Shown: positions 8,780 through 23,500, numbered from the stretch's first letter. The stretch: 64,000 nt of DNA from Streptantibioticus parmotrematis (GCF_019890615.1 NZ_JAINVZ010000005.1:62001-126000), one strand, 5' to 3'. The notes: generated from the letters alone by a model not told the origin. A program made the numbers and translations.

Positions 8780-11700
8780 TCGGTGCTCCTCGTCGGAAGG
8801 GAAGGCGTCGGAATCGAAGACGCGCGGGTCGGAGACGTCGGTGTCGAAGGCGTCGCGATCGCAGGCGTCGGGTCGGCGGGAGCCCCGGCGCCGGGCGCGT
8901 CACCGGAACTGGCAGCTCCGAGGCGGGAGTTCCGTACCGACCGCGTGAGCAGATCGGGGAACTCGCCTATGACGCACGCGAGTTCGTTCGCCAGCGCGTG
9001 CGCGTCGGCGGCGCCGATCACGTCGCCCCGGAAGGCCAGGTCGCCGCGCACCCCCTCCGGACCCCGGGTGAAGGTGACGGTGAGGCCGAACTTGCTGGCC
9101 TCGTCGCTGTGCATGGCGTCGTCCAGCGGCACCAGCCGGGCGCTGCCCAGGTCCGCCGACCAGTCGGCCATGCTCACGTTGTTCAGCACGCAGTCGACGT
9201 ACGGCGTGCGTCCGGGCCTGCGCCGTGGGCGTAGCCCTCTCACGACCTCCTCGAACGGCGCGTGCCGGTGCTCGAAGGCGTCGAGCACCTCGTCCCTGAC
9301 CGCCTCCAGCAACTCCCCGAAGGTCGTCTCCCGCGTACAACGCGACCGCAGGACGAGGGTGTTGAGGCTCGGGCCGAGTACGTCGCCCGCGCCCTGCCCG
9401 GCGCGGTCGGCGACCGGGACGCCGAAGGTGAGGTCCGCCGCGCCCGACGCGCGGTGCAGCACCGCCGCGAGCGCCGCGGCGTGGACCGCGAACGCCGTGG
9501 TCCGCCACCGCGCGCCGAGTTCCTCGGCCTTCGCCGCCGCATCGGGCGCGAGACGCAACGGAACGTTGCTCGAGCCCTCCGCGACGTCGGGCGAGGGCAG
9601 GCCCAGGGCGGCCGGGGCGTCGCGCAGGTGCTCCTGCCAGTACGTCAGGTCGGCCTCCGCCCGCGCCCGGCCCGACCCGGTGCGCTGGGCGCGGACCAGA
9701 TCGCGGTACTGGCCGGCCGGCTCGGGCGGCGGGGAACCGGGTGCGGCCGCGTGCCGGTAGCAGCGTTCCAGCTCGCGCGTCAGCAACGGCACCGACTCGC
9801 CGTCCAGGACGAGGTGGTGGACGCACAGCGCGAGCACCTGATCACCGTCCGGCGAGCCCACCAGCGCGGCGGCCAGCAACCTCCCCTCGGCGGGCACGAA
9901 ACCGGTGGCGGCGCTGTCCGACCACTTGCGCAGCCACTGACGACGCGCGTCGTCACCGGGCTCGTCCGGCTCGGCGCGCTCCACCTCGGGCACCCACGCC
10001 TCGCCGACCTCGTGATGGAGGCGGCCGTCACGGTCGACGAAACGGGTGCGCAGGATCTCGTGGCGTTCCACGAGCAACGCCAGCGCCGACCGCAGCGCGT
10101 CCGGGTCCAGGGTGCCGCGCACGCGCCAGAACAACGGGATGTGGTAGCGGGCGTGCGCCGGGTCGAGGCGTTCGGCCAGCCAGATGCTCTCCTGGAAGCC
10201 CGACGCGGGGAACACCTCGCCCCACCCGTCGTCCCGTGCCCCGGCGGATGCCTCCGCGGTCCGGGTACCGAGTCGGTTTTCGGCCACCGCGGCGAGGGCG
10301 CCCAGTTGAGGGTGGGTGAACAGGTCGCGCATCGTCAGTTCGACGCCGAGCCGGTCGGTGATCCGGCCGAGCAGGGTGGCGGCGAGCAGGGAGTGGCCGC
10401 CGAGTTCGAAGAACGACTCGTCGGGGGCCAGGTCGTCGATGCCGAGCACGTCGGCCCACACGGCGGCCATGGCGTCCAGGGTCGCGGGCGTCGCCTCGCG
10501 CGGAGCGTCGCCCGTGTCCGTGTCCGTGTCCGTGTCGGCGTCGTCGGAGGTGTCGAGCGCTTCCGCGGAGGCCGCGGAGGTGGCCGGGGGCAGCAGGGCG
10601 TCCACGTCGGCGAGAGTGCGCCGGGGATCCGCCGCCATGTCGGTCAGCACCGCGCGGTAGTCCCGGGCCAGAGCCGCGATCCGGTCGGCGCCGACCGCGC
10701 CCGCCGGGTCCTTCCACAGCATCCGGCTGCCGGTGCTGCCCTCGGCCAGCATCACCGTGAGCCGGTAGTCCGCCACGTCGGTCAGGTCGAGCATGCTCAG
10801 CCCGCACCGCGTGTCCCCGTGCGCGAGCGCGAAGTCGAAGACGTCGACCCCGGTCTCGCTCGCGGTGTTCCAGTACTCGAAGACCACCTGGTGCGTGGTG
10901 TGCCGGGCCCGGGGCCCCACCAGGCCCGCGGCGCGCAGGATCGCGGGCAGGGGCAGGGCTCCGTGCGCCAGCGACTCCCTTACGACGGACCGCAGTTCAC
11001 GTACGACGTGCTCGTAGGTGTCACCGGCGCGCATCCGCAGTCGGAACGGCAGCACGTTGACGAAGAAGCCGACCCGCCCGGCCAGCGCCTGGTCCGAACG
11101 GCCGTGGTACGGCGCCGAGACGATCAGGTCGTCACCGCCGGTGTGGTGCCGCAGGACGACGAAGAGCGCCGCGAACGCCACGGTGAAGCGGGAGACGCCC
11201 AGCGCGTCGGCGAGCCGTGCCACACCGGCGGCCGCTTCCGGATCGAGGGGCAGCGGCCATGTGGTGGGATCGACGGTCCCCTCGGCTCCCGGAGCCGGAA
11301 GCAGGCGGTCCTCCGGCGCGTCCGCGAGCCTGTCACGCCAGAACGCGCGCAACGGCTCGCCCGCCTCGCCCTCGGCGGCCTCGCGCGAACGGGCGGCGTG
11401 CTCCACCACCGGGCCGGGGTCCTCGGGCCCGCCGACGTCCTCGCCCGCGTAGGCCCGCCGCAGGTCGTCCAGGAGCAGCGGGATCGAGGTGCCGTCCAGC
11501 ACGATGTGGTGCACGGTCAGGAGCAGCACGGTGTACCCCGGGCCCTCCAGCACCTCGACCCGGGCCAGCGGTCCCGAGGTGAGGTCGAACGGCGCCCGTG
11601 CCGCCGTGATCGCGGCGTCCCGTTCACCGCTGACGGCCCGCACACGGACCGGGACGGCCGAGGCGCCGTCACCGTCCCACACCAGGCACGCGCCGTCCGC

Positions 11701-11934
11701 CGTGTTCAACACCCGTGCGCGCAGCGCCGGATGGCGCCGGACCACCGCGTCGACGGCGGCGCGCAGCCGCTCGACGTCCAGAGCGTCCAGAGCGCCGGTG
11801 ACCTCGAAGGCGAGCGGGATGATGTGCTCCCACTTGTCCGGGTCCACCTGCCACGTCACCCACATCGCCTCCTGGGTGGCGGACAGCGGCAGACCGCCGG
11901 GCGTGTCGGCGCCGCTGCGCGGATCGCCGTTCAC
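8776..11934 (-). CDS. NRPS, C-T-C (terminal module without A or TE domain)
   Basis: 1052 residues from a GTG at 11934 that overlaps the stop of the free A-domain gene. Order: condensation domain about 10-450 with HHIVLDG at 142-148; carrier domain about 480-555 with phosphopantetheine Ser515 in LGGHS; second condensation domain about 570-990 with HHLVLDG at 706-712. The C-terminus is a Ser/Thr/Pro-rich tail of about 60 residues. An Asp-Thr repeat linker (about 464-475) precedes the carrier. No A domain is present, so Ser515 must be charged in trans, most simply by the adjacent Thr-type A protein. The terminal C domain has an intact active site and no following carrier, so it could release the chain by condensation or cyclisation. 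No thioesterase is fused. Confidence 0.9.
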   Translation of the reverse strand: MNGDPRSGADTPGGLPLSATQEAMWVTWQVDPDKWEHIIPLAFEVTGALDALDVERLRAAVDAVVRRHPALRARVLNTADGACLVWDGDGASAVPVRVRAVSGERDAAITAARAPFDLTSGPLARVEVLEGPGYTVLLLTVHHIVLDGTSIPLLLDDLRRAYAGEDVGGPEDPGPVVEHAARSREAAEGEAGEPLRAFWRDRLADAPEDRLLPAPGAEGTVDPTTWPLPLDPEAAAGVARLADALGVSRFTVAFAALFVVLRHHTGGDDLIVSAPYHGRSDQALAGRVGFFVNVLPFRLRMRAGDTYEHVVRELRSVVRESLAHGALPLPAILRAAGLVGPRARHTTHQVVFEYWNTASETGVDVFDFALAHGDTRCGLSMLDLTDVADYRLTVMLAEGSTGSRMLWKDPAGAVGADRIAALARDYRAVLTDMAADPRRTLADVDALLPPATSAASAEALDTSDDADTDTDTDTGDAPREATPATLDAMAAVWADVLGIDDLAPDESFFELGGHSLLAATLLGRITDRLGVELTMRDLFTHPQLGALAAVAENRLGTRTAEASAGARDDGWGEVFPASGFQESIWLAERLDPAHARYHIPLFWRVRGTLDPDALRSALALLVERHEILRTRFVDRDGRLHHEVGEAWVPEVERAEPDEPGDDARRQWLRKWSDSAATGFVPAEGRLLAAALVGSPDGDQVLALCVHHLVLDGESVPLLTRELERCYRHAAAPGSPPPEPAGQYRDLVRAQRTGSGRARAEADLTYWQEHLRDAPAALGLPSPDVAEGSSNVPLRLAPDAAAKAEELGARWRTTAFAVHAAALAAVLHRASGAADLTFGVPVADRAGQGAGDVLGPSLNTLVLRSRCTRETTFGELLEAVRDEVLDAFEHRHAPFEEVVRGLRPRRRPGRTPYVDCVLNNVSMADWSADLGSARLVPLDDAMHSDEASKFGLTVTFTRGPEGVRGDLAFRGDVIGAADAHALANELACVIGEFPDLLTRSVRNSRLGAASSGDAPGAGAPADPTPAIATPSTPTSPTRASSIPTPSLPTRSTE

Positions 11935-13535
11935 GCGGCCCCTCCCGAGGCGCGCCGCGTCAGCCGTTCCGCGAGGGCGCGCTTGTCGGTCTTGCCGGAC
12001 GGGCTGAGCGGCATCTCCGGCACCGCCACGAATCGCCCGGGCACCATGAACGAGGGCAGCGCCGCCCGTGCCCGTTCCGCGAGCCGTTGCGGCAGGCCGT
12101 CCGCCGTGCCGTCCTCCCCGCCGCCGGGCGCGGTGGTGTAGAAGGCCACGAGCATGCGTTCGCCGATGCGGCTGGTGGCCGCGACCACCACGACGTCGGC
12201 CACACCCGGGGTGCCGCGCAGCGCGGTCTCGACCTCGCCGGTCTCGATGCGGTAGCCGTTGATCTTCACCTGGTCGTCGGCGCGCCCCGCGTACTCCATC
12301 GTGCCGTCGTACCGCGCGGTCGCCAGGTCGCCGGTGCGGTAGTAGCGGCGCGGCTCCCGGCCGGGCAGGGTGAGCGTGGGATAGCGCTCGGCGGTCAGCT
12401 CGGGCCGGTCCAGGTAGCCGATGGCCAACTGCGGTCCCGCGAGGTGGATTTCCCCCACCTGGCCCGGATCGGCGACCTTGCCCTCGTCCGTCAGCAGCGC
12501 CAACTCGAAGCCGTCGAGCGGCAGTCCGATGTTGAGCGCCGGGTCCGGCAGCGGGTCGGGCGACTCGTCGTCCCCGTCGGCGGCAGGCGTGCCGTCGATC
12601 TCGTGCGCGGGGATGTGGCGGCAGGTGGAGAACACCGTGGTCTCGGTGATCCCGTACATGTTCACGAACTCCGTGGCCGGACCGTGCGTCCCGCGCCACG
12701 CGCGGACCGCCTCCACGTCGACGGTCTCGCCGCCGAAGATGACGTACCGCACCGGGAGCGTCTCGCCGGCAGGGGCTCGGGACAGGTAGCGGAACACGGA
12801 CGGCACCTGGTTGAGCACGGTCACCCGCCGCTCGCGCAGCAGGTCGAGCGTCGCCTCGGGGGAGCGGGCCACGTCGGCGGGGACCACGACGAGTGTGGCG
12901 CCGTGCGAGAGCGCTCCCCACATCTCCCACACGGAGAAGTCGAAGCAGTACGAATGGAAGAGCGTCCACACGTCGTCCTCGCCGGTGTCGAGGACCTTCT
13001 CGCAGGACTCCAGCAGCGCGGTCACGTTGCGGTGCGAGACCACGACGCCCTTGGGCCGGCCGCTGGAACCGGAGGTGTAGATGACGTAGGCGGGCATGTC
13101 CGGGGTCACGGTCACCTCACCGGCGACCGGCGCGTCGTCCCGCCACAGGGCCGGGTCGAGCGCCAGCACCCGCCCGGCGTCCGGCAGCACGGCCGGATCG
13201 GTGTCGTGGTCCGTCAGCACCAGGTCCACGGCGGCGTCCCGGGCCATGTACCGTACCCGGTCGGCCGGGTAGGACGGGTCGAGCGGCACGTAGGCGCACC
13301 CGGCCCGCAGCACCGCCAGGACGCAGACCACGACATCGTTGCCGCGCCGCAGGCACAGGCCGACGCGGGCGCCGGGCCCAGGGACCTCGCGCAGGATCGC
13401 GGCGGCCAGGCGGTCGGCCCGCTCCGCCAGTTGACGGTACGTCAGGTCCTCGCGGCCGTCCGTGACGGCGGGCGCGTCCGGGCGCAGCGCGGCCTGCCGC
13501 GCGAACACCTCGTAGAGGTTCAGCTGTGACAACAC
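11931..13535 (-). CDS. Free-standing NRPS adenylation domain, Thr-like specificity
   Basis: 534 residues: an A domain alone, without C or carrier. Core motifs: YTSGSSGRPKG at 153-163, FDFSVWE at 198-204, NMYGITE at 292-298, YRTGDLA, and the SGKTDK lysine near the C-terminus. Read against the PheA pocket positions, the residues are D-F-W-N-I-G-M-V-F plus Lys, nine of ten matching the standard threonine code. The GTG at 13535 has AAGGGA 8 bases upstream and sits 17 bases after the MbtH gene. The obvious partner is the A-less carrier in the next gene, reached by a 4-base overlap. It activates the amino acid as AMP ester and transfers it in trans; the MbtH protein probably assists. Confidence 0.9.
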   Translation of the reverse strand: MLSQLNLYEVFARQAALRPDAPAVTDGREDLTYRQLAERADRLAAAILREVPGPGARVGLCLRRGNDVVVCVLAVLRAGCAYVPLDPSYPADRVRYMARDAAVDLVLTDHDTDPAVLPDAGRVLALDPALWRDDAPVAGEVTVTPDMPAYVIYTSGSSGRPKGVVVSHRNVTALLESCEKVLDTGEDDVWTLFHSYCFDFSVWEMWGALSHGATLVVVPADVARSPEATLDLLRERRVTVLNQVPSVFRYLSRAPAGETLPVRYVIFGGETVDVEAVRAWRGTHGPATEFVNMYGITETTVFSTCRHIPAHEIDGTPAADGDDESPDPLPDPALNIGLPLDGFELALLTDEGKVADPGQVGEIHLAGPQLAIGYLDRPELTAERYPTLTLPGREPRRYYRTGDLATARYDGTMEYAGRADDQVKINGYRIETGEVETALRGTPGVADVVVVAATSRIGERMLVAFYTTAPGGGEDGTADGLPQRLAERARAALPSFMVPGRFVAVPEMPLSPSGKTDKRALAERLTRRASGGAA

Positions 13536-13552
13536 GGTCCCGGTCCCTTCCC

Positions 13553-13762
13553 TCACGCGGCCGAGGGGTCGTGCGGCCGCAGGCTCAGCGGGCGCATGTC
13601 GGTCCACACCCGGCCGATGTGGTCGAGGCACTCCTGCTTGACCCCGGTCACCCCCACCGGCTCCCATCCCTCGGGCGCGGGCCGGTCCTCGGGCCAGACG
13701 GAGTACTGGTGCTCGTGGTTGCGCACCACGGCGTAGCGGCGGTCGTCGCCGTCCTCGAACAT
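13553..13762 (-). CDS. MbtH-like NRPS accessory protein
   Basis: 69 residues from the ATG at 13762, chosen over an upstream GTG at 13786 because AAAGGA lies 10 bases before it. The full family signature is present: N-x-E-x-x-Y-S-x-W-P, then P-x-G-W near the middle, ending in the C-L-x-x-I and W-T-D-x-R-P-x-S-L pattern. MbtH proteins bind A domains and are needed for their solubility or activity. Its place directly before the free A gene suggests that protein as main client. A 74-base gap separates it from the thioesterase gene upstream, the largest gap inside the cluster, so an internal promoter there is possible. Confidence 0.93.
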   Translation of the reverse strand: MFEDGDDRRYAVVRNHEHQYSVWPEDRPAPEGWEPVGVTGVKQECLDHIGRVWTDMRPLSLRPHDPSAA

Positions 13763-13816
13763 GACACCAACGTCCTTTCTCGACACGGTCGTTCGTTGAA
13801 GTGCGGTAGGCGGGTT

Positions 13817-13836
13817 CCGGGGGCTCGGCGCCCCGG
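13817..13836 (-). terminator. Weak hairpin after the thioesterase gene
   Basis: CCGGGG (13817-13822) pairs with CCCCGG (13831-13836) immediately beyond the thioesterase stop, in the only sizeable gap (74 bases) of the operon. It may attenuate or partly end the upstream transcript; six pairs is weak evidence. Confidence 0.25.
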
Positions 13837-14582
13837 TCAGACGCTTTCGAGGAGTCGCGCGCCGATCAGCGACAGCAGTTCGGCGCCGCTCGGGCCCTCG
13901 TGGAAGAAGTGGTCACCGCGCAGCATGCGCAGCGTGAACTCGCCGGTGGTGTGCGTGCGCCACTGCGCGAGCTCCGCCTCGGAGACGGTGGTGTCCCCGG
14001 TGCCGCCGAACACACTGACCGGGAGGGCCAGGGGCGGCCGGTCCCGATGGCGGTAGGTGTAGTCCACCTCGAAGTCCGCCCGCATCGCCGGTTCCGCGAG
14101 GCGTACGAGTTCGGGCCGGGCCAGCACGTCGGCGGGCGTGCCGCCGAGCCCCGCCATCACGGTCATCAACTGCTCGGTCGGCAGCCGGTGGTAGGCCAGG
14201 CCGGCGCTGCCCAGTCGCGGCGCCCGGTGCGCGGCCACCATCAGCTCGCGCACCTCCCCGTCGGCACCGGCGTCCCGCAGACGGCAGGCCACCTCGTAGC
14301 CGATCAGCGACCCGAGGCTGTGCCCGAACAGCACGGCAGGGCGGTCGAGTTCGGCGGCGAGCACCTCCGCCAGCGCGTCGGCCAGCGGCTCCATCGCGGT
14401 GAACGGCGTCTCCCGCAGCCGCCCGGCCCGCCCCGGCAACTGCACGGCGCACACCTCGACGTCGTCCGGCAGTTCCCGGGACCACGAGCGGTACATCGCC
14501 GCCGTCGAGCCCGCGCCGGGCAGGCACAGCAGCCGCAGCCGCGCGTCGGGGCGCGCCGGGAAGCGCAGCAGCCACGGGTTCC

Positions 14583-14586
<4 letters not shown>
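13837..14586 (-). CDS. Type II thioesterase of the NRPS-PKS cluster
   Basis: 249 residues, alpha/beta hydrolase of the editing thioesterase family. The nucleophile is Ser90 in GHSLGS, and the catalytic His is 226 in GDHFF. The opening LLCLPGAGS and the MYRSW segment are typical of type II enzymes, which remove misloaded or stalled acyl groups from carrier domains. Because no cis thioesterase is present in the line, it could also contribute to release. The GTG start at 14586 overlaps the TGA of the upstream C-A-T gene (GTGA), so the two are co-translated. Confidence 0.9.
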
Positions 14587-17845
<3,259 letters not shown>

Positions 17846-17849
<4 letters not shown>

Positions 17850-20539
17850 ATCGTCCCCTTGTCGTCGGCGCCGGACGTGGTGGCGGTGGCGTCGAGCATC
17901 GTGAGCGTCTCCACGACGACGGCGGCGAACTCCGGGACGGTCGGGGCGTCGAAGATCGCCTCCATCGGCGGGCAGACCCCGAACGCGTCCTCGACCAGGC
18001 CCAGCAACTGCACGGCGGTCAACGAGTCGCCGCCCCGCTCGAAGAAGTCCAGCTCGTCGCCGCCTTCGCCGCCGAGCACCTTGTCGAACAGCGTCCGCAG
18101 CCGCTCCTCGACCGCCTCGGGCGACCGATCGGCCCCGGCGTCGAGCCCCGGACCGGCCACTGCCGGCGCCTCGCCGCTCGTGGCATCCGGTTCCCCCGCC
18201 GCGTCGTCGAAGGGCACGGGCCGTACGAGGTGGGTCTCGCGCTCGAACGGGTAAGTGGGGAGCGGAACCCGGTGGCGTGCGACGCCCTCGTGCAACCGCG
18301 TCCAGTCGACCGGCACCCCGGCCTGCCACAGGCGACCGAGCGCGTTGAGCACGGTGTCGGCTCCGTCGACGGGGGCGAGGTCCACCCGCAGGTGACGGGT
18401 GTCCGCCAAGGCGGCCGGCGCCTCCACCGTGGTGCGCAGCTCACGCTGCCAGAACTCCGCGTCGACGAGTTGACTGCCCGTCAATTCCTTTCCAGTGCCC
18501 GCATGAAGGACGGACACGGCGGGTGCCCGGCCGTCGCCGAGAAGGGCGAGACCGGCTTCGTGCCCGGTCGCGGCCCGTACGAGCAGGTCCAGCGCGTCGG
18601 ACAAGGCGAAGGCCCCGGCGCAGCACGCCGCCCCCAGCAGCCCGGCACCGTGCCCGACGACCGCCGCGGGGGCGACACCCCAGGCCGTCAGCAGCGTGGC
18701 GAAGCCGTATTCGACAACGAGCCGCGTCGCCCGTGCCGACTCCGGCGTGGCGACGGCACGCTCCGTCGCGTCGGCCAACGCCGGTGCGGTGTCGAGCAGT
18801 TCGGCCAGCGTACGGCCGAAGCGACCGGCGAACCACGGACCGACTCCGTCCACGATCGCGCGGAACGCCGGATGCGCCGCGCACAGCGCGCGGCCCAGCT
18901 CCAGGTGCCCGTCGACGTCACCGGCCCCGGCGGAACCGCCCGAGAAGACGAACGCCACCGGGGGCTCCGCGCCGGGCTCGGCGGCCCGTGCCACGACCGG
19001 CTCGGCGGTCAGCGCCGCCAGTGCCTCCGCGCGGCCGGAGCACACCGCGTAGCGTCGATACGGGAACGGGTGCCGGCCGCGCTGCAAGGTGTACGCGACG
19101 TCGGACAGCGACAACTCGGGCCGCTGCCGCAGGTGTTCGGCGAGCCCGGTCGTCATCGCGTCCAGCGCCTCGGGCGAGCGCGCCGAGAGCACCAGCAACG
19201 CCGCCTCGTGCGCCGCCCGCGGCGCGCTCGCGCCCGGCGCCTCCTCCAGCACCACGTGCGCGTTGGTCCCGCCGATGCCGAACGACGACACCCCGGCGCG
19301 GCGCGGCGTCGTGCCGTGCGCCTCCCACGCACGCCGCTCGGTGGCGACGGCGAACGGGCCGCCCGCGAAGTCGATGCCGGGGTTGGGGGAGTCGTAGTGC
19401 AACGTGGCCGGGATGGTCCGGTGCTCCAGGGCCAGCGCGGTCTTGATCAGCCCGGCGACACCGGCGGCGGTGTCCGTGTGCCCGATGTTGGTCTTCACCG
19501 ATCCCAGCGCCACCGACCCCTGCGGCAGCGACGGGCCGCCGAACGCCTGGGTCAGGGCGGACACCTCGATGGGGTCGCCGACCGGCGTCCCGGTGCCGTG
19601 CGCCTCCACGTACGAGATCGACGCCGGATCGACCTCGGCCGCCGCGTGCGCGACGCGGATGACCTCCGTCTGACCGCTGACACCGGGGGCGGTGAAACCT
19701 GCGCGTCGGCTGCCGTCGTTGTTCACCGCCGAGCCGCGGATCACGGCGTGCACGTGGTCCCCGTCGTCCAGCGCGTCCTGCAACCGCCGCAGCACGACCA
19801 CACCGGCGCCGTCACCGGCCACGATGCCTTTCGCGTCGGCGGAGAACGTACGGCAACGCCCGTCCGGCGACATCGTGCCGCCCTCCCGGTACCAGTAGCC
19901 CGCCCGGGGCACCCGCAGCGTCACACCACCGGCCAGTGCCATGTCGCACTCCCCGCCCAGCAGGGCCCGCGACGCCTCGTGGACCGCCACCAGCGAGGTC
20001 GAACAGGCCGTCATCACGGCCATGCTCGGGCCGGTCAGCCCCAGCTTGTACGACACACGGGACGCCAGGTGCTCGGGTTCGTTGGAGATGGCGAGCGCCA
20101 GGTCGTCCACACCGGGGAACCGGTCGGGCCGCTCCTGGACCACGGCCGTGTAGCCGTTGCGGCCCGCTCCCGCGTACACCCCCACGGTGCCCGGAGCCGC
20201 CAGCGGGTCGTAGCCCGCCCGCTCCAGCGCCTCCCACGCACACTCCAGGAACATCTGGTGCTGGGGGTTGAGCAACGTGGCGTCGCGCTCGGAGAAGTGG
20301 AAGAAGCCCGCGTCGAACTCGCCCACGCCGTCCACCACACCGTGCAGCGGCACGTACCGGGGATCGGCGAGCCGGGCCGGGTCCTGACCCCACTCGCGCA
20401 ACTCGTCGGGAGTGAGCGGGCGCACCGAGTCGACACCGGTGACGAGGTTGTGCCAGTACTCCTCGGGCGTGGACGCACCGGGAAGGCGGCAGGCCATCCC
20501 GACGATGGCGATGTGGGTGTCGTTGTCTTCGACCGTCAT
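17846..20539 (-). CDS. PKS, KS-degenerate AT-ACP
   Basis: 897 residues; ATG at 20539 with AAGGAC 9 bases upstream. The ketosynthase (about 8-435) is intact: Cys179 in TACSTS, His314 in EAHGTGT and His354 in KTNIGHT. It has the hybrid-type opening and GVYAGAGRNGY of KS domains that accept peptidyl chains. The following AT-like region (about 525-735) is broken. The GQGSQ box reads SGGSAG, the nucleophile motif is G-H-G-A-G (629-633) with no serine, and roughly 100 residues that normally carry the catalytic His are missing. The post-AT linker is kept, then an ACP with Ser839 in RGGDS. The module has no KR, DH or TE. It would extend the Leu-loaded chain by two carbons using malonyl delivered in trans. 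Confidence 0.93.
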
Positions 20540-20543
20540 GGGG

Positions 20544-23500
20544 TCAGTCCTTCGTGCCAAGGGGTTCGGCGATGGGGGAGGCCGCGCCGGCCGGGTCGGC
20601 GGCCCCGCGCTGCTGTGCGCGCATCGCCCGCAACCGGGCGTTGCCGCGCTTGAGGCGCTTCGCGGCGGGATCGTCCGCCGGAGCGCCGTCGGTCAGGGGT
20701 GTCGGACGCCCGGCCCCTTGGGCGGGCGCCCGCGTCGGCGAGCCGGTACGGTCACCGTCCGACGCGGTGAGGTGGCCGGCCAGCGACTCGATCGTGGGGT
20801 GTTCGAACAAGGTGAGGATCGCCAGCGGCCGGTCCAGCTCCCGCGCCAGGTGTTCGCGCACGGTCGCCAGCAGCATCGAGTGGCCGCCGATGTCGAAGAA
20901 GTTGTCGCGGACACCGAAGACATCGTGGCCCAGCGCCCGCGCCCACACGGCGGCCACCGTCCGCTCCATCGGACTCCGCGCGGCGCTGCCCGTCGCGGTC
21001 CCGGCGTCCAGCGGCACCGCGCCGTCCGCCAGCGCCGCCCGGTCCACCTTGCCGTTGGTGGTCAACGGGAAGGCGGGCAGCACGTAGTAGCGGTGCGGCC
21101 GCATGTAACCGGGCAGATGGCGACCCACGTGCTGGTTGAGCGCCTCGCGGTCCGGGGGAGCGGCTCCCTCGGCGAGCACGAGGTATGCGGTGAGTGTGGG
21201 TTCGCTTTGGTCTGTGGTGGTGGTTGTGGTGGTGATGGCGTCGTGGATGGTGGGGTGGTCGCGGAGGGTGTTCTCTATTTCTCCGGGTTCGATGCGGAAG
21301 CCGCGGATTTTGAGTTGGTGGTCGTTGCGGCCGAGGTAGTCGAGGGTGGTGTTGGTGTTCCAGCGGGCGAGGTCGCCGGTGCGGTAGAGGCGTTGTCCTG
21401 GTGTGGTGGTGTGGGGGTGGGGGATGAAGCGGTCGGCGGTGAGGTCGGGTCGGGTGAGGTAGCCGCGGGCGAGTTGGGGGCCGCCGAGGTAGAGCTCTCC
21501 GGGTACGCCGATGGGGACGGGGCGCAGGTCGGTGTCGAGGATGTAGACCTCCACACCCGGCAACGGACGCCCGATGTCCGGCAGACCGGCCGCGCCGTCG
21601 CCGTCGCTGGACACCGTGCCGGAGGTGGCGACCACCGTGCTCTCGGTCGGCCCGTAGTTGTTGACCAGACGGAACGGCCAGGACCGCCTCTCGGGGGTGC
21701 GCAGCCGGTCGCCGCCGGTGAGCACGGTGTGCGGAGCGCCGTCCGGCCAGGGAGCCCTCGCCATGCGCTCGATGAGCGGCGTGGGCACGAAGCAACTGGT
21801 CACCCGGTGCTCGGCCAGCCAGCGGGTCAGATCGCCGGGCGACAGGACGGTCTCCGCGTCGGGTACCTCCAGCGTGGCGCCCGCCGTGAGCGCCGACCAG
21901 ATCTCCCACGCCGACGCGTCGAAGCCCGGCGCCGCGATCATCGTCGCCCGGTCCTCGGGCCCGAGGCCGAACTCCTCGTGATGCCAGGCGACCAGGTGGG
22001 CCAGTCCACGGTGTTCGACCATCACGCCCTTGGGACGCCCGGTCGAGCCGGACGTGTAGATGACGTAGGCGAGGTCGGACAGGGCATCAATCGTGCCTGA
22101 TGCAGCGTCATGTCCAGTCGCGTATGCGGCAGTTACGGCCTCATCGACGTTCAGCACCGGACCGCTGACGAGGGGGGCGTGCGCACTGTCGGTCACCGTG
22201 CACAGCGGCCCGGCCTCGTCCAGGATCGCGTTCAGACGGGACGGCGGATGTGCCGGGTCGAGCGGCACGTACGCGGCGCCGCTGCGCAGGACGCCGAGGA
22301 CGGCCACGGCCAGGTCCGCGCCGCGCGGCAGGCAGACGGCGACCAGCCGCTCCGGCCCGGCACCCCGCTCGCGCAGCACGGTCGCCAACGCCTGTGCCTT
22401 GCGGTCGAGTTCGCCGTACGACAGCTCGACCCCCGCCTGCCGTACGGCGACGGACTCGGGCCTGTCCTTCGCGCGCCGCCGGACCGTCCGGTCGACGCGT
22501 TCGGCGCCGGGCGCGGGCGGACGCGTTCCGCCGGACAGCAACGCGCGCTCCTCGCGGCGGCCCAGGACCGGCAGAGCCGAGACGGGCGTGTCGGGCGCGG
22601 CGACGGAAGCCGACAGCAGACGCAGGTAACGCTCGCCGAGGAGACCGGCGGTCCGGGCGTCGAACAGGTCGGCGCGGTAGCCGGTGAAGCCCTCGACGCG
22701 CCCGGCTCCCCAGGCCATGTGCAGGGTGAGTTCGAACTTCGCGGTCTCGGTGCGCAACGGCACCGAGGAGGCGGCCAGCCCCGGCAGCACGGAGCCCTCG
22801 GCCGCCGTGTCCTCGTAGGTGAACGCGGCCTGGAACACCGGGTGGCGCGACGTCAGGCGCTCGGGCTGAAGTTCCTCGACCACCTGCTGGAACGGCAGGT
22901 CCTGGTACTCGTACCCGGCGAGGAAGGTGTCGCGGACGTGGTGCAGGAGCGCTCCGAACGTCATGTCGGGAGCGACGCGGATCCGCACCGGCAGCATGTT
23001 GACGAACAGCCCGACGACGTCCTCGACCTCCAGTGTGGTGCGCCCGCTGACCGGCACGCCCACCACGACCTCCTCGGACGAGGACAGCCGCGACAGCAGC
23101 GCCGCGTAGCAGCCGAGCAGCACCACGAAGCGCGTGACGCGGTGCCGCCGTGCCAACGCCTGGATCTCCTGGCCGAGTTGGGGCGAGGCCAGGAACGGCG
23201 CGCTGTCACCGGTGTGATCGGCGACGGGCGGGTGCGGCCGGTCGGTCGGCATGGTCAGCTGAGCCGGTGCGTCGGTCAGTTGCCGCCGCCAGTAGGACAG
23301 GGCCTCGGCCCTGCGCGGACCGCCGAGCATCCGCCGCTCGGCCGCCACGTAGTCCTCGTAGGCGTGCGGCGGATCGGGCAGCGGGTCGGGCGCTGCGTCG
23401 CGCCGGGCGGCGTACAGCGCCGCGAGTTCGCGTTCCACGATGCCCAGCGACCAGCCGTCGACCACGATGTGGTGGAAGGCGAGCAGCAGGATGTGGTCGT

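Noticed and set aside
10515-10545. Tandem GTCCGT repeats as a possible minisatellite or regulatory repeat
   Set aside because: They encode the Asp-Thr linker before the carrier domain of the C-T-C protein and need no other explanation.
9262-12141. 959-codon plus-strand frame opposite the C-T-C NRPS gene
   Set aside because: It is the antisense shadow of conserved C and carrier domains; composition is Arg/Gly/Gln-rich with no domain pattern.
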